Assembly: GCA_040751955.1 (NCBI GenBank)
Contig: JBFMFY010000008.1
Location: 1 to 64,000, forward strand
Direction of reading: 5' to 3'
DNA: 64,000 nucleotides
Source: SpSt-333 sp040751955
GTDB taxonomy: Bacteria; Bacteroidota; Ignavibacteria; UBA10030; UBA8401
Part shown: positions 42,229 through 52,020 of the stretch, one piece after another
How the letters are laid out: each line of letters begins with the position of its first letter
How positions within the stretch are numbered: the stretch's first letter is position 1
Notes under the pieces: generated by a model
The model's input: the letters and a program-made list of their open reading frames with translations, nothing else
Told to the model about the DNA's origin: nothing
The model's database searches: none
Made by a program: the position numbers and the translations under genes

Positions 42229-42300
42229 ATTTTACCACAAAATTTACCATCATGGTAAACATCTAATCCACACATCCAACCACATATCATCGGAGGGTAC

Positions 42301-43653
42301 ATGAAATCACGTTTTCTACAAGTTTTGGTTGTGTTGCTGACGCTCGCTGTAACGGCGTTTGCACAAACAACCAGATATAATTACCAGTTTGCCGGCGCGT
42401 TCCCGGATACCGGATTTAAAAGTCCAAGCGGTGCACACGGCGTTGCTGTCGATCCTGAAGGCAAGGTTTGGATACAGCTTTTCACGCCTCCGGATAGCCT
42501 CAACGTAGGTGGTGTGTACAAAAAAGTTGCATCTGTTCATGTGTTTAACGCTAATAAAACGGCTGCTGCATTTTCACCGATAAGAATGGTCACCGTCGGA
42601 GCTACAACTGATACGTTCTATGCGGGGAATAACCGCGGTATCGCAGCAGATAAAAATGGGAACATTGTATTTACAAATAACCTTGCATCACCGACCCGCA
42701 ATGGCAATGTGTTCAGAGTGAACTATAAGACCGGAGCCGGCATGACGAAGGTTGTTCCGCAGACAACCTCACTCGGTATGCCTGCTTTTACAAGTGATAA
42801 CGATATGGTTATCGGAACAGTGCTGAGTTCAGCAGGTCCGATCAGGATTTTTGATCAGAATTTTGCTCCTCTTGGCAATGTTGTCGATACGTCGCGCGGA
42901 TTTTCGCGTTGCATCGGTGTATCTGCCGATGGCAATGATGTGTATTGGACATCATATACACAACCCGGCGTTATTGTGTACCACAGCAACAATGGAACAC
43001 TTGGACCGTATACGGTTGCCGATACGATAATGTGGGGAATGACTGTCGAATCGATTTCATGGCATCCTGTAACAAAATACCTGTGGGTGAGTACCGGCAA
43101 TGGATTTGCCCCATCGGGATATGATTCTGTGTACACCAAGAAAAAATGGAGTGACTTTACCTTCTATGCATTTAAAACTCCTATTACAAGAACATCCACA
43201 CCCGTTGATAGTTTCACAATTAACGGAGCCAATACGACCATTGATCCTCGTCCGCGCGGAATCGCATTCAGCCCCACCGGCGACACAGTCTATGTTGCGC
43301 AATTCAATGCAAGTGGATTTGAAGCCGTTCAGCGTTTTATCGGAAGTCCGACTCAATCAGTTAAACGAGAAGAAGGCGTTGTTGCAACCGATTATCAATT
43401 GATGCAAAACTATCCGAACCCCTTCAACCCGTCTACAAAGATTGAGTTTAGTCTTTTAAGGTCAGCTTCCATCACGTTAAAGGTATATGATGTACTTGGT
43501 AAAGAAATAGCGACCTTGGCAGATGGTGTTCAGTCCGCCGGCGTGTACACAGCAGATTTTGATGCAAAAAATCTTTCTGCTGGCTTGTATTTCTATACGC
43601 TTAAAACTTCCGACGGCTTTGTGCAGACTAAGAAAATGCTTTTGCTCAAGTAA
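42301..43653 (+). CDS. Secreted propeller protein with T9SS type A sorting domain
   Basis: A 450-residue protein with a signal peptide (to about residue 21, TAFAQ). Residues about 30-360 carry SMP-30/NHL/YVTN-like propeller repeats (GVAVDPEGKVWIQ, GIAADKNGNIVFTN, GIAFSPTGDTVYVAQ). The last 75 or so residues are a type A T9SS domain (MQNYPNPFNPSTK, LKVYDVLGKEI, KKMLLLK). The propeller resembles that of the preceding lipoprotein, which suggests related partners, one anchored and one secreted. It ends 28 bases before a strong terminator and closes the six-gene run. Confidence 0.85.
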   Translation: MKSRFLQVLVVLLTLAVTAFAQTTRYNYQFAGAFPDTGFKSPSGAHGVAVDPEGKVWIQLFTPPDSLNVGGVYKKVASVHVFNANKTAAAFSPIRMVTVGATTDTFYAGNNRGIAADKNGNIVFTNNLASPTRNGNVFRVNYKTGAGMTKVVPQTTSLGMPAFTSDNDMVIGTVLSSAGPIRIFDQNFAPLGNVVDTSRGFSRCIGVSADGNDVYWTSYTQPGVIVYHSNNGTLGPYTVADTIMWGMTVESISWHPVTKYLWVSTGNGFAPSGYDSVYTKKKWSDFTFYAFKTPITRTSTPVDSFTINGANTTIDPRPRGIAFSPTGDTVYVAQFNASGFEAVQRFIGSPTQSVKREEGVVATDYQLMQNYPNPFNPSTKIEFSLLRSASITLKVYDVLGKEIATLADGVQSAGVYTADFDAKNLSAGLYFYTLKTSDGFVQTKKMLLLK

Positions 43654-43680
43654 TGTAGTGAAGGATTTTTTTGCTTCTAT

Positions 43681-43706
43681 AAACCCCGCTTTCGCGGGGT
43701 TTTTTG
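43681..43706 (+). terminator. Intrinsic terminator of the six-gene secretome run
   Basis: AAACCCCGC and GCGGGGTTT form a 9-base GC-rich stem around TTTC, followed by a T-run. It is a textbook terminator placed directly after the last gene, 43653. Confidence 0.93.
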
Positions 43707-43729
43707 TTGTAGAGTCTCCAACCAGTTCA

Positions 43730-43760
43730 TTGATACTCCCCGCATTATTGGCTATATTCT
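43730..43760 (+). promoter_or_regulatory. Promoter candidate TTGATA-N17-TATATTCT before hldA
   Basis: TTGATA at 43730-43735, a 17-base spacer and TATATTCT at 43753-43760 (four of six fixed positions of TAnnTTTG). It follows the terminator at 43681 and precedes hldA by 32 bases, so it would drive the hldA-hldC-tamB-rnr group. Confidence 0.4.
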
Positions 43761-43792
43761 TTGTAATACGGAGAAAATGCAAATTCTGAAAA

Positions 43793-44779
43793 ATGACACT
43801 TCAGCATAGTAGAATACAACAATTACTAACGGGTATAAAAGAGAAGCGTCTTGCGGTCATAGGCGATGTAATGATCGATCGTTATATCTGGGGGAATGTT
43901 TCGCGGGTATCGCCGGAAGCGCCGGTTCCCGTAGTGGAAGTTGAAGGCGAATCGACACGGCTTGGCGGCGCGGCAAATGTCGCCAATAACATCACCTCGC
44001 TCGGGGCAAGAGCATTTCTGATCGGTATAGCAGGGAATGATGCGAACGGGAAAGAACTGAAAAAAATCCTCGATGAACAGAATACTTCATCGGAAGGAAT
44101 TATTATTGATCCGTCACGCCCGACGACCGTGAAAACACGTGTTATTGCGCATAGCCAGCACGTTGTGCGCATCGACAGCGAGGAAAAGAAAGATATTGAT
44201 GACACGATTCAGAAAAAGGTATTATCTATATTACAAAATTCTATTGAGAGTATTGACGGAATCATCATTGAAGATTACAATAAAGGTGTGGTTGTACAAC
44301 AACTGATCCATGCGGTGATTGCTCTTGCGAAGAAATACAATAAGGTGATCACGGTCGATCCCAAGTTCAATAATTTTTTTGAATATAAAAATGTCTCGGT
44401 GTTTAAACCAAACATTAAAGAAACCGAGGAAGCATTGGGAAAAAAATTACGCTCCGAAGACAATGTTCTTTCCGCAGGGAAGTTGCTTCTTGAAAGACTG
44501 CAGGCGGACAATGTTCTGCTTACCCGGAGCGAAAAAGGGATGAGCCTCTTCGAAAAAAACGGCGCCGTTACGCATATTCCCACCCGTGCACGTGAAGTGG
44601 CGGATGTTTCAGGCGCAGGAGATACCGTTATTGCCACGTTGACCGCAATGCTTACCGCGGGCGCGACTGTAAAAGAAGCAGCGATCCTCGCTAACATGGC
44701 GGGAGGAATTGTAGTCGGTGAAGTGGGTATTGTGCCGATCAAGCCCGAACAATTGCTTGCAGAAACAGAGAGTGCATAA
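43793..44779 (+). CDS. hldA: D-glycero-beta-D-manno-heptose-7-phosphate kinase (RfaE1/HldA)
   Basis: A 328-residue PfkB-family kinase that makes heptose 1,7-bisphosphate for ADP-heptose, the LPS core sugar donor. Motifs: VIGDVMIDRYIWG near the N-terminus, LGGAANVANNI (sugar site), and DVSGAGDTVIATL, where the Asp is the catalytic base. The kinase and nucleotidyltransferase are separate proteins here rather than the fused HldE of E. coli. Its stop and the start of the next gene share a base (TAATG). Heptose specificity is supported by the adjacent hldC. Confidence 0.93.
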   Translation: MTLQHSRIQQLLTGIKEKRLAVIGDVMIDRYIWGNVSRVSPEAPVPVVEVEGESTRLGGAANVANNITSLGARAFLIGIAGNDANGKELKKILDEQNTSSEGIIIDPSRPTTVKTRVIAHSQHVVRIDSEEKKDIDDTIQKKVLSILQNSIESIDGIIIEDYNKGVVVQQLIHAVIALAKKYNKVITVDPKFNNFFEYKNVSVFKPNIKETEEALGKKLRSEDNVLSAGKLLLERLQADNVLLTRSEKGMSLFEKNGAVTHIPTRAREVADVSGAGDTVIATLTAMLTAGATVKEAAILANMAGGIVVGEVGIVPIKPEQLLAETESA

Positions 44780-45264
44780 TGGGTATGATCTATTCCCTGC
44801 GTGACCTGACGGAACAGCGGCAACAATGGCGGCGTCTCAATAAGAAAGTGGTCTTTACAAACGGTGTGTTCGACATTATCCATCGCGGACATGTTGAATA
44901 CCTTCTCTCTGCAAAAAGATTGGGAGATATTCTCATTGTTGGCGTAAATTCCGATTCGTCAGTTCGGCGCATAAAAGGTCCGCTTCGCCCAATTGTGAAT
45001 GAACAGGATCGTGCCTTTCTCCTTTCTCAGTTAGTGTCTGTCGATGCTGTTTGCCTGTTTGACGAGGAGACTCCCTATGAACTTATCAAAGCAATCGTTC
45101 CGGATATCCTGGTGAAAGGAGCCGATTACACGCTCGATGCTATCGTGGGACGTGATATTGTTGAAAATGCAGGAGGGCACGTGCAGACGATTGATTTTAT
45201 TCCGGACAGGTCAACGACCAATATTGTCGAAACAATTATTCAGCGCTTTTCCAAGTCACAGTAG
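44779..45264 (+). CDS. hldC: D-glycero-beta-D-manno-heptose 1-phosphate adenylyltransferase (RfaE2/HldC)
   Basis: A 161-residue nucleotidyltransferase that attaches AMP to heptose 1-phosphate. The HxGH motif is in TNGVFDIIHRGHVEYL, VNSDSSVRRIKGP is the substrate loop, and DRSTTNIVETI is the C-terminal nucleotide site (the family STT form of ISSSxIR). Length is normal for the stand-alone enzyme. Coupled to hldA by a one-base overlap; gmhA and gmhB are not in the window. Confidence 0.94.
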   Translation: MGMIYSLRDLTEQRQQWRRLNKKVVFTNGVFDIIHRGHVEYLLSAKRLGDILIVGVNSDSSVRRIKGPLRPIVNEQDRAFLLSQLVSVDAVCLFDEETPYELIKAIVPDILVKGADYTLDAIVGRDIVENAGGHVQTIDFIPDRSTTNIVETIIQRFSKSQ

Positions 45265-45288
45265 TGTGCGGATGGTATTCAGGAGATC

Positions 45289-48200
45289 ATGACTAAAAAA
45301 GCTTCAAAAATATTTCTCTATTCTTTTCTTTCCTTTGTTGTACTGCTTCTCTGCCTTGCCGGATATACACAGACAGCTGCCTTTCGCAGCAACCTTCGAT
45401 CAGCCCTGTACGAAGTAATTAAAGATAACTTAAATGCATCGGTCTATTTTGGGGAGATCAACGGGAATCTTGTGACAGGGTTTTCGATCGATACTGTAAT
45501 GATGTACATTGATAACGCTCCATTTATTGAATCCGGGAAAATTTCGGTGAGGTACAACCTGTTCGATCTGCTCAGCAACGAGGTAAATGTCGATTCACTT
45601 GCGATCCAAAATCCTGTAGTGCACCTCACCCGCTGGAACGATGGTACGTGGAATGTCGATCGGTTGACGGAGCCCTCACCAACATCGGATTCGACCCCCT
45701 CTCTCTGGAAGATCAATGCACGCAAGATCGTGTTGATGAATGCCTCGTTCCGTCTTGTCGATTCTACCGGAAGGATTGATTCATCGGTCTATATCAACGG
45801 CAGAAAGTCGATCAATTATTCAAATCTCTATCTTAACGAAATCAATCTGAACGCCGGCGTATCGTACGCGTCAGACCGGATTACGGCAGATATATGGAAA
45901 TTGTCGTTTGTATCCCCGCGCGAGAAATTCACACTCTCCTCGTTATCAACAGCTTTTTATTATACCAACAACAGCGCTCGTGCGGTGAATCTGACGATTC
46001 TCTCTCCCCACACATCTATTCGAACATCGGCTGAGATCGAGGGCATTGATATTTTTTCTGCGGGTGATCTTCCGGAATTTGAAAATGTTCCCGTTAAATT
46101 AACGCTGGAAGAGTCAGAGATTTCGACATCCGATCTGCAGGTATTTTTACCTGAACTCTATTTTCTTACGGGAAAAGTGAAGATCGACGGGGCGTTTCAA
46201 GGGACCTTCCGCCAGTTGAACGTCAACTCGTTGAATGCTTCATTCGGAAAAACATCCCTTGCACTGAACGGCACAATCTCCAATATTCATCACCCCGAAG
46301 ATTTGAGATTGAACATCGTCTCGAAACAAAGTTCGATCAATCCGCCCGATGTGCCGCAGCTGCTTCCGTATTTCGGAATCCCCCTCTATTCGCAACTCGG
46401 GCAGCTCACGCTCGACTTTCAATTCGTCGGCAAGCCGCTTGATTTCGTGGTGATTTCAAAAGTGCAGTCCGCCGCCGGAACCGTTACCGTTGATGGGGAA
46501 ATGCTGATCACAGAAGAGAATCTTCACTATAAAGGATTACTTGCCGGAAATAACGTGAATCTCGAAAAGATATTTGAAAGCTCCGATTTTGCATCGCATA
46601 TCAATACGAAAGCTTTCATTGAAGGAGAAGGGACATCAATTGAAACGTTGAATGCCGAAGCACGTATTGAAATAGATTCTTCTTCGGTCAGAGGAATTCC
46701 TGTGTCGTCAGCAACACTCGAATTGAAAGCGAAAGAAAGAACCATTGATGCCGACATTGCGCTGAATTCAACGGAAGTGAATCTTCAAACAGCCGCGCTG
46801 CTCGATTTTCGTAATATTGAGCCGTCATATATGCTTTCAACGCGGGTTCGTAATTTGAATCTCGCTTCCATGCTTCGTGACGAGTACTATGATTCACATC
46901 TCTCATTTGACATTCATCGCACCGCAAAAACGTTCGATATTCTGGATGGGATTTCCAATACGAATATTCAAATACTCCCGTCGAAGTTCAAAGATCACTC
47001 TTTTGACAGCAGTTTAATTCGAATTGTCGTGGCATTGGATTCATCGAGCCAACGGAACATTTCTGTCCAGTCTCCGATTGTCGATGGAGAACTCAAAGGA
47101 ACATTCGATTTCAACGGTTTTTTGAAAACGTTGCAGCGTGGTGTTCATCATATTACGCAATTATATACGTATCAACGCCGCGTGGTAGATTCCACGTTTA
47201 ATGAACGGAGCATTGACACCGTACGTATTATGAATAGTGACAGCACGCAGAATGAAATCCGCTACGCCCTTACAGTAAAGAATCTCCGTCCCATTGCCTT
47301 GTTTTTCAAATTGCCGATGATGGATGCGCAAGCCACACTGGATGGCGTGCTTGCAGGGAATGAACAATCTGCAGAGCTGACCGGATCGATGCAGATGCAG
47401 CGGGGGTTGATCGTATCGGATTCGACAATAGTTCAGATCAAACAGACATCATTGGAATATTCGCTCCGGGACCTGCCTTCATTTAAACCCGACGACCCTC
47501 TTCCGTTGAAGGTGGAATTATCTTTGGACGGAAACGAAATTGATGTGAATAAGACAGTACTGAAGTATCCCAAAACCTCTTTCAGTTATGACGGAACAGC
47601 GGGCGAGTACAAAGTATATAGCGATGTTGATACCACAATTTCCATAGCGCTTGAAGGCAGTGTTACTGCTCATGAAGGGGAAGAACTCCTGAATATCTCA
47701 TTGTTGAACCTGATCTATCAAGGATACGATATTCGGAACTCAAACCCTGTTATCGGGCGCCTCAGCAGAAAAGGTGTCTCGCTTGATTCCGCCTTATTTG
47801 AACATCGTGATCAGAAGTTGTTGCTTGACGGGACGTACAGTTTCAATGGTGCCGTGGATGCTGTCGTTCAGGTAACCAATTTTTCACTTCAAGACCTCTA
47901 TTACTTCAGTTCATCGTCGGATTTTCGTGAAAATGCTCTTGCATTCGGAGGAACGGTTTCAGCCAAGTCATTATTGACCGGAACGATTCGAAACCCTTCA
48001 TTCTGGGTGCAAATGGGGGGAGAAGATTTTTCGTTCAAGCAAACGTCGTTTGGACATATGTCCGGTGTTGTGACATATACGGATAAAGTTGCCGATGTCC
48101 GATTTGAATTGCACCATCAACGCGATTCGGTTGAATCCAAAGATTTAACACTATCCGGCAAAATCCCGGTCGATCTCAGATTTATTAATGTTGAAAACCG

Positions 48201-49785
48201 GACAGATCTTGAAGGAATGGATCTGCAGTTCACTACGTCAAATTTACAAATGGCGGCTCTTGATCCGTTCATTCCCGAATTGACGATTGTAGGAGGTATC
48301 GTAAAGAGCGATCTCCACGTGAGCGGATCATTGAAACATCCTTTATTCTCCGGAACGGCAAAATTGGACAGCGGACGATGGATCCTTGAAATGACAGGAA
48401 TATCTTATCTCGCAAATGGTACGCTGTTATTCGATGGCAATAATGTATCATTCCCGGAATTTTCTGTTAGGAATCTTTCCGGTGATTATTCAGACGGACT
48501 GATGAAGGTCGGTGGATTTGTCACCTTAAAAGGATTTGTTCCTGACGAATACCATCTTGCAGCAAACGGCGAGTTGATGGTTCTCCATGAACGGTCCCGT
48601 GCTCAAGGTTCGGCATTTTTTGGAACATTGATCGCATCGACCGGATCGGACAGCATGAGGTTCGATGGTAATTTTGATCGGTCGCGCGTCAGTGGCGTTG
48701 TGTACATTCAGCAAGCATCGCTGACATTTCCGCCGACTCAACAAGCGTCATCCTATTCGTCGTCACTGTTCAACACGGTGGAGTTTATCGATGATACATC
48801 CCGGCAGATCATTGACACGACTGCGGTCGAATCCGTGCTCACTATTGTTCAACAACTTCTTGCGCAGCCAAAGTCGAATGAACGAACCTTCCTGGACGGA
48901 TTCGGGTATGACCTTACGATCCAAACGCGAGGTTCCGTCCGCGTCAATATGATCTTTAATGCTAACGCCGGTGCCTATGAAGAATTGTACGCGGAACTTG
49001 ATGGAAAACTGGCGCTGTCGAAGAATGAGAATGGTTTGCAACTGAAAGGTTCCATCAATGTCGGCAACCAATCGAAGTACACATTCTACAAGGAATTCAA
49101 CGCAAGCGGTTCACTGACTTTTGACGGCGACCCGCAAAATCCGAGACTTGGTATAACCGCGACGTACGAAGGGACCCACTGCATCAACAGCGGTCCGCTG
49201 AAGGATGACTGTGCAAAAGAAGAACGCGTGATTGTAACATTGAACATCTCCGGTACCCGTCTGCTGCCGCAAGTAAAACTCGGATTAAAAACCATCGATC
49301 AAAACGGGAAAGAAACGATCCGGAGCGGCGAAGTAGAAAACGATGCTATCTCGTTCCTGCTGACCTCGTCCTCCGGTACACCGGGCAAATTCCGCGACGA
49401 ACTGACCGCGCAAGACCGTGATCGCATTAGTGAACAGTTAACCTCCACTATTGGAGGAACATTCCTCAACAGCATGTTGTCCGGTTACGTTATGGAATTT
49501 ATCACGCGCAATAACATTCCGTTTGTCAAACGGGTGGAAGTGAGCGATGTCGGTGCCGATCCGAATATCAATGTCCGAGTCGAGATCTTCGATGCCATCA
49601 TCAATGCCGGTGGCAGAGTCTTTTCGAACATCAATAATACGAATATCAGCATTCAACGACCCATATTGGGGAAAGAGAATCGCAACTTTATGCTTGAAGT
49701 TGAGAAGAAGACGGAAAATTTCAACTACTCGCTCGAATCACGCACGATCTTGAGTGCGAGGATTTTTTACCGCTTCACATTTTAA
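45289..49785 (+). CDS. TamB-like inner-membrane/periplasmic bridge protein (DUF490)
   Basis: A 1498-residue protein. An N-terminal membrane helix (about 7-28) is followed by a very long all-beta repeat region and the C-terminal TamB/DUF490 domain (about 1130-1498, ending SRTILSARIFYRFTF). AsmA-like segments appear near the N-terminus (residues 50-130). TamB-like proteins form a hydrophobic groove between the membranes and carry phospholipids or help barrel insertion. The length is slightly above E. coli TamB (1259). No TamA gene is adjacent, but an Omp85-type barrel is encoded 2.2 kb downstream. It shares a transcript with hldC (24-base gap). Confidence 0.88.
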   Translation: MTKKASKIFLYSFLSFVVLLLCLAGYTQTAAFRSNLRSALYEVIKDNLNASVYFGEINGNLVTGFSIDTVMMYIDNAPFIESGKISVRYNLFDLLSNEVNVDSLAIQNPVVHLTRWNDGTWNVDRLTEPSPTSDSTPSLWKINARKIVLMNASFRLVDSTGRIDSSVYINGRKSINYSNLYLNEINLNAGVSYASDRITADIWKLSFVSPREKFTLSSLSTAFYYTNNSARAVNLTILSPHTSIRTSAEIEGIDIFSAGDLPEFENVPVKLTLEESEISTSDLQVFLPELYFLTGKVKIDGAFQGTFRQLNVNSLNASFGKTSLALNGTISNIHHPEDLRLNIVSKQSSINPPDVPQLLPYFGIPLYSQLGQLTLDFQFVGKPLDFVVISKVQSAAGTVTVDGEMLITEENLHYKGLLAGNNVNLEKIFESSDFASHINTKAFIEGEGTSIETLNAEARIEIDSSSVRGIPVSSATLELKAKERTIDADIALNSTEVNLQTAALLDFRNIEPSYMLSTRVRNLNLASMLRDEYYDSHLSFDIHRTAKTFDILDGISNTNIQILPSKFKDHSFDSSLIRIVVALDSSSQRNISVQSPIVDGELKGTFDFNGFLKTLQRGVHHITQLYTYQRRVVDSTFNERSIDTVRIMNSDSTQNEIRYALTVKNLRPIALFFKLPMMDAQATLDGVLAGNEQSAELTGSMQMQRGLIVSDSTIVQIKQTSLEYSLRDLPSFKPDDPLPLKVELSLDGNEIDVNKTVLKYPKTSFSYDGTAGEYKVYSDVDTTISIALEGSVTAHEGEELLNISLLNLIYQGYDIRNSNPVIGRLSRKGVSLDSALFEHRDQKLLLDGTYSFNGAVDAVVQVTNFSLQDLYYFSSSSDFRENALAFGGTVSAKSLLTGTIRNPSFWVQMGGEDFSFKQTSFGHMSGVVTYTDKVADVRFELHHQRDSVESKDLTLSGKIPVDLRFINVENRTDLEGMDLQFTTSNLQMAALDPFIPELTIVGGIVKSDLHVSGSLKHPLFSGTAKLDSGRWILEMTGISYLANGTLLFDGNNVSFPEFSVRNLSGDYSDGLMKVGGFVTLKGFVPDEYHLAANGELMVLHERSRAQGSAFFGTLIASTGSDSMRFDGNFDRSRVSGVVYIQQASLTFPPTQQASSYSSSLFNTVEFIDDTSRQIIDTTAVESVLTIVQQLLAQPKSNERTFLDGFGYDLTIQTRGSVRVNMIFNANAGAYEELYAELDGKLALSKNENGLQLKGSINVGNQSKYTFYKEFNASGSLTFDGDPQNPRLGITATYEGTHCINSGPLKDDCAKEERVIVTLNISGTRLLPQVKLGLKTIDQNGKETIRSGEVENDAISFLLTSSSGTPGKFRDELTAQDRDRISEQLTSTIGGTFLNSMLSGYVMEFITRNNIPFVKRVEVSDVGADPNINVRVEIFDAIINAGGRVFSNINNTNISIQRPILGKENRNFMLEVEKKTENFNYSLESRTILSARIFYRFTF

Positions 49786-49792
49786 GGAATTC

Positions 49793-51973
49793 ATGGATCG
49801 TTCAGAGATTAGATCGAAAATAGTAGAGTACTTCAAAAAACATCCCCACGAAGGATTTAAGTCCCGCCAGCTCAAACGCCGTTTTTCCATTCACGCCGAT
49901 CACGAATTTGAGGTTTTGCGCGATGTGCTTCACAAGATGGTCGATAAAGGAGAACTGGCGTGGACAAAAAGACAAGGATACCATCGTGTTGCACCGAAGC
50001 AGCGAGGGATCGTCGGAACGATCATGCTTACCAAGCAAGGGGTCGGTGTTGTCACGACGGAAACAGGCGATGAGATACAGATCGACAAACGCTCGATAGG
50101 TACTGCGTTGAACGGCGACACCGTCGAAGTTGCGTTATTCGCCGCGTCGAAGAAAAAAAAGCGTGAACCGGATCAGAAAATCGAAGGGGAGGTTGTGAAT
50201 GTTGTAAAGCGGGCGCAATCGGAGTTTATCGGCAAACTTGAACGGAGCAACAATTTTTATTTTGTGCTGCCGGACGATGCGAGAGTACCGCGCGATATCT
50301 ACATTGCTCCTGAGTCGTTGCATGGCGCGCGTCCAGGCGAGAAAGTGCTTGTTGAATTGTTCGAGTGGAACGATCCGCAATTGAACCCGGAAGGAAAGGT
50401 TATTAAAATCCTCGGCGCTGCCGGCGATCCGTTTGTTGAATTGCGTTCGGTAATCCAGTCGTTCCGTCTCCCCACCTCGTTTCCACAGGAAGTTGAGCAG
50501 GAGGTGAGTGCAGTTTCTGAGACGATACCGCAGGAAGAGCTCCGCAAACGGGTGGATCTGCGATCAATGAAAATAGTGACGATTGATCCTCATGATGCAA
50601 AAGATTTTGATGATGCGCTTTCAATTGAAGTGCTCGATGAAGGGAAATTCAAACTCGGCGTACATATAGCCGACGTTAGTGCGTACGTGAAAGAAGGGAC
50701 AGCGGTTGACGAAGAGGCGTTTGCACGCGGAACGAGCGTCTATCTGGCAAATCAGGTGATACCAATGCTGCCGGAGAAATTGTCGAACAAGTTGTGCAGC
50801 CTGATGCCGAATGTGGACCGTCTTGCGTACACATGCTTCATGACTATCTCCGGAAAAGGGAAGGTGGTCGATTATTCGTTTGCACGGAGTGTCATCAACT
50901 CGAAACGCCGGTTTACGTACGAAGAGGTGGAGACCATTCTTGACAGCGGCAAGGGGGAATTCCACACGGAGTTGTCGCTGCTCTGGACGGTTGCATCGTC
51001 ATTGCGCAAGAAGAGGATGAAGAACGGCAGCATCGACTTCGATTCGCCAGAGGCAAAGTTCAAGTACGATGAACATGGCAAACCCGTCGAGATCATGATC
51101 AAGAAACGATTGAAGAGCCACCAGCTTGTCGAAGAATGCATGCTGCTGGCAAACCAAACCGTGGCTGCGCATATTTCATCCATTCAAAAAAAGAATGAAA
51201 CGCTTCCGTTCGTGTACAGAGTGCATGATACCCCCAATCCGGAAAAATTACAGGCTCTCGCTCAATTCGTCCAAAAGTTTGGCTACAAATTAAACATTCA
51301 CGAATCGGCAACATCTAAAGATTTGCAGAAGATGCTGCTCGAGATCCAGGGAACAAAAGAAGAGAATCTGATCAACGAAGTAACATTGCGCAGCATGGCA
51401 AAGGCGGTCTATTCAACCGAGAACATCGGTCATTTTGGGCTTGCATTTGACGACTATACGCACTTCACATCGCCGATCCGCCGCTATCCTGACCTGTTGG
51501 TACATCGCCTGCTCGATGAATACAGCAGGGGGATGAATGATAAGCGCAAACAGTACTTTGAAAAAAATCTCGCGGAGTGGTGCAAACATTGTTCGGACCG
51601 GGAGAAGGTTGCAGCAGAAGCGGAGCGGGAATCTGTGAAAGTGATGCAGGTGGAATACATGAAGCAGCATGTCGGCGATGAATTTGAAGGGATCATCTCC
51701 GGTGTAATGCAGTTCGGTATTTTCATCGAGATCAACGATCTGCTTGTCGAGGGGCTGCTCCATGTCCGCGATCTTGACGATGACTATTATTCCTATGATG
51801 AGCGTCAGTATTCATTGATCGGCGAGCGGAGCGGTAAAACGTACCGGCTGGGAGATTCGATTATTGTAAAAGTGGCGAAGGTCAATCCCGAACAGCGAAA
51901 GATTGATTTTGTCCTTTCAGAGAATGATATTTCAGTAAGGTCTGCAAAAAAGTCGAAACGGCGACGGCACTAA
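49793..51973 (+). CDS. rnr: Ribonuclease R
   Basis: A 726-residue 3'-5' exoribonuclease degrading structured RNA. N-terminal winged-helix-like region, cold-shock domains (about 75-220), the RNB catalytic domain with HDAKDFDDALSIE (the aspartates bind the two Mg2+ ions), FTSPIRRYPDLLVHR near its end, and an S1 domain (about 640-720). A basic tail (KKSKRRRH) ends the protein. ATG 49793 follows AAGGA at 5 bases; the frame upstream overlaps tamB and is rejected. It is 7 bases after the tamB stop. Confidence 0.95.
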   Translation: MDRSEIRSKIVEYFKKHPHEGFKSRQLKRRFSIHADHEFEVLRDVLHKMVDKGELAWTKRQGYHRVAPKQRGIVGTIMLTKQGVGVVTTETGDEIQIDKRSIGTALNGDTVEVALFAASKKKKREPDQKIEGEVVNVVKRAQSEFIGKLERSNNFYFVLPDDARVPRDIYIAPESLHGARPGEKVLVELFEWNDPQLNPEGKVIKILGAAGDPFVELRSVIQSFRLPTSFPQEVEQEVSAVSETIPQEELRKRVDLRSMKIVTIDPHDAKDFDDALSIEVLDEGKFKLGVHIADVSAYVKEGTAVDEEAFARGTSVYLANQVIPMLPEKLSNKLCSLMPNVDRLAYTCFMTISGKGKVVDYSFARSVINSKRRFTYEEVETILDSGKGEFHTELSLLWTVASSLRKKRMKNGSIDFDSPEAKFKYDEHGKPVEIMIKKRLKSHQLVEECMLLANQTVAAHISSIQKKNETLPFVYRVHDTPNPEKLQALAQFVQKFGYKLNIHESATSKDLQKMLLEIQGTKEENLINEVTLRSMAKAVYSTENIGHFGLAFDDYTHFTSPIRRYPDLLVHRLLDEYSRGMNDKRKQYFEKNLAEWCKHCSDREKVAAEAERESVKVMQVEYMKQHVGDEFEGIISGVMQFGIFIEINDLLVEGLLHVRDLDDDYYSYDERQYSLIGERSGKTYRLGDSIIVKVAKVNPEQRKIDFVLSENDISVRSAKKSKRRRH

Positions 51974-52020
51974 TTGTCCGCAATCGGCGTTTTTATGAAA
52001 GAAGCAAGAGTGAGGTCCGT

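Noticed and set aside
34045..43653. Classical polysaccharide utilisation locus (SusCD)
   Set aside because: There is a SusC-like receptor but no SusD-like lipoprotein, no glycoside hydrolase in the run and no sensor; the GHL10-type gene upstream has its own promoter candidate.
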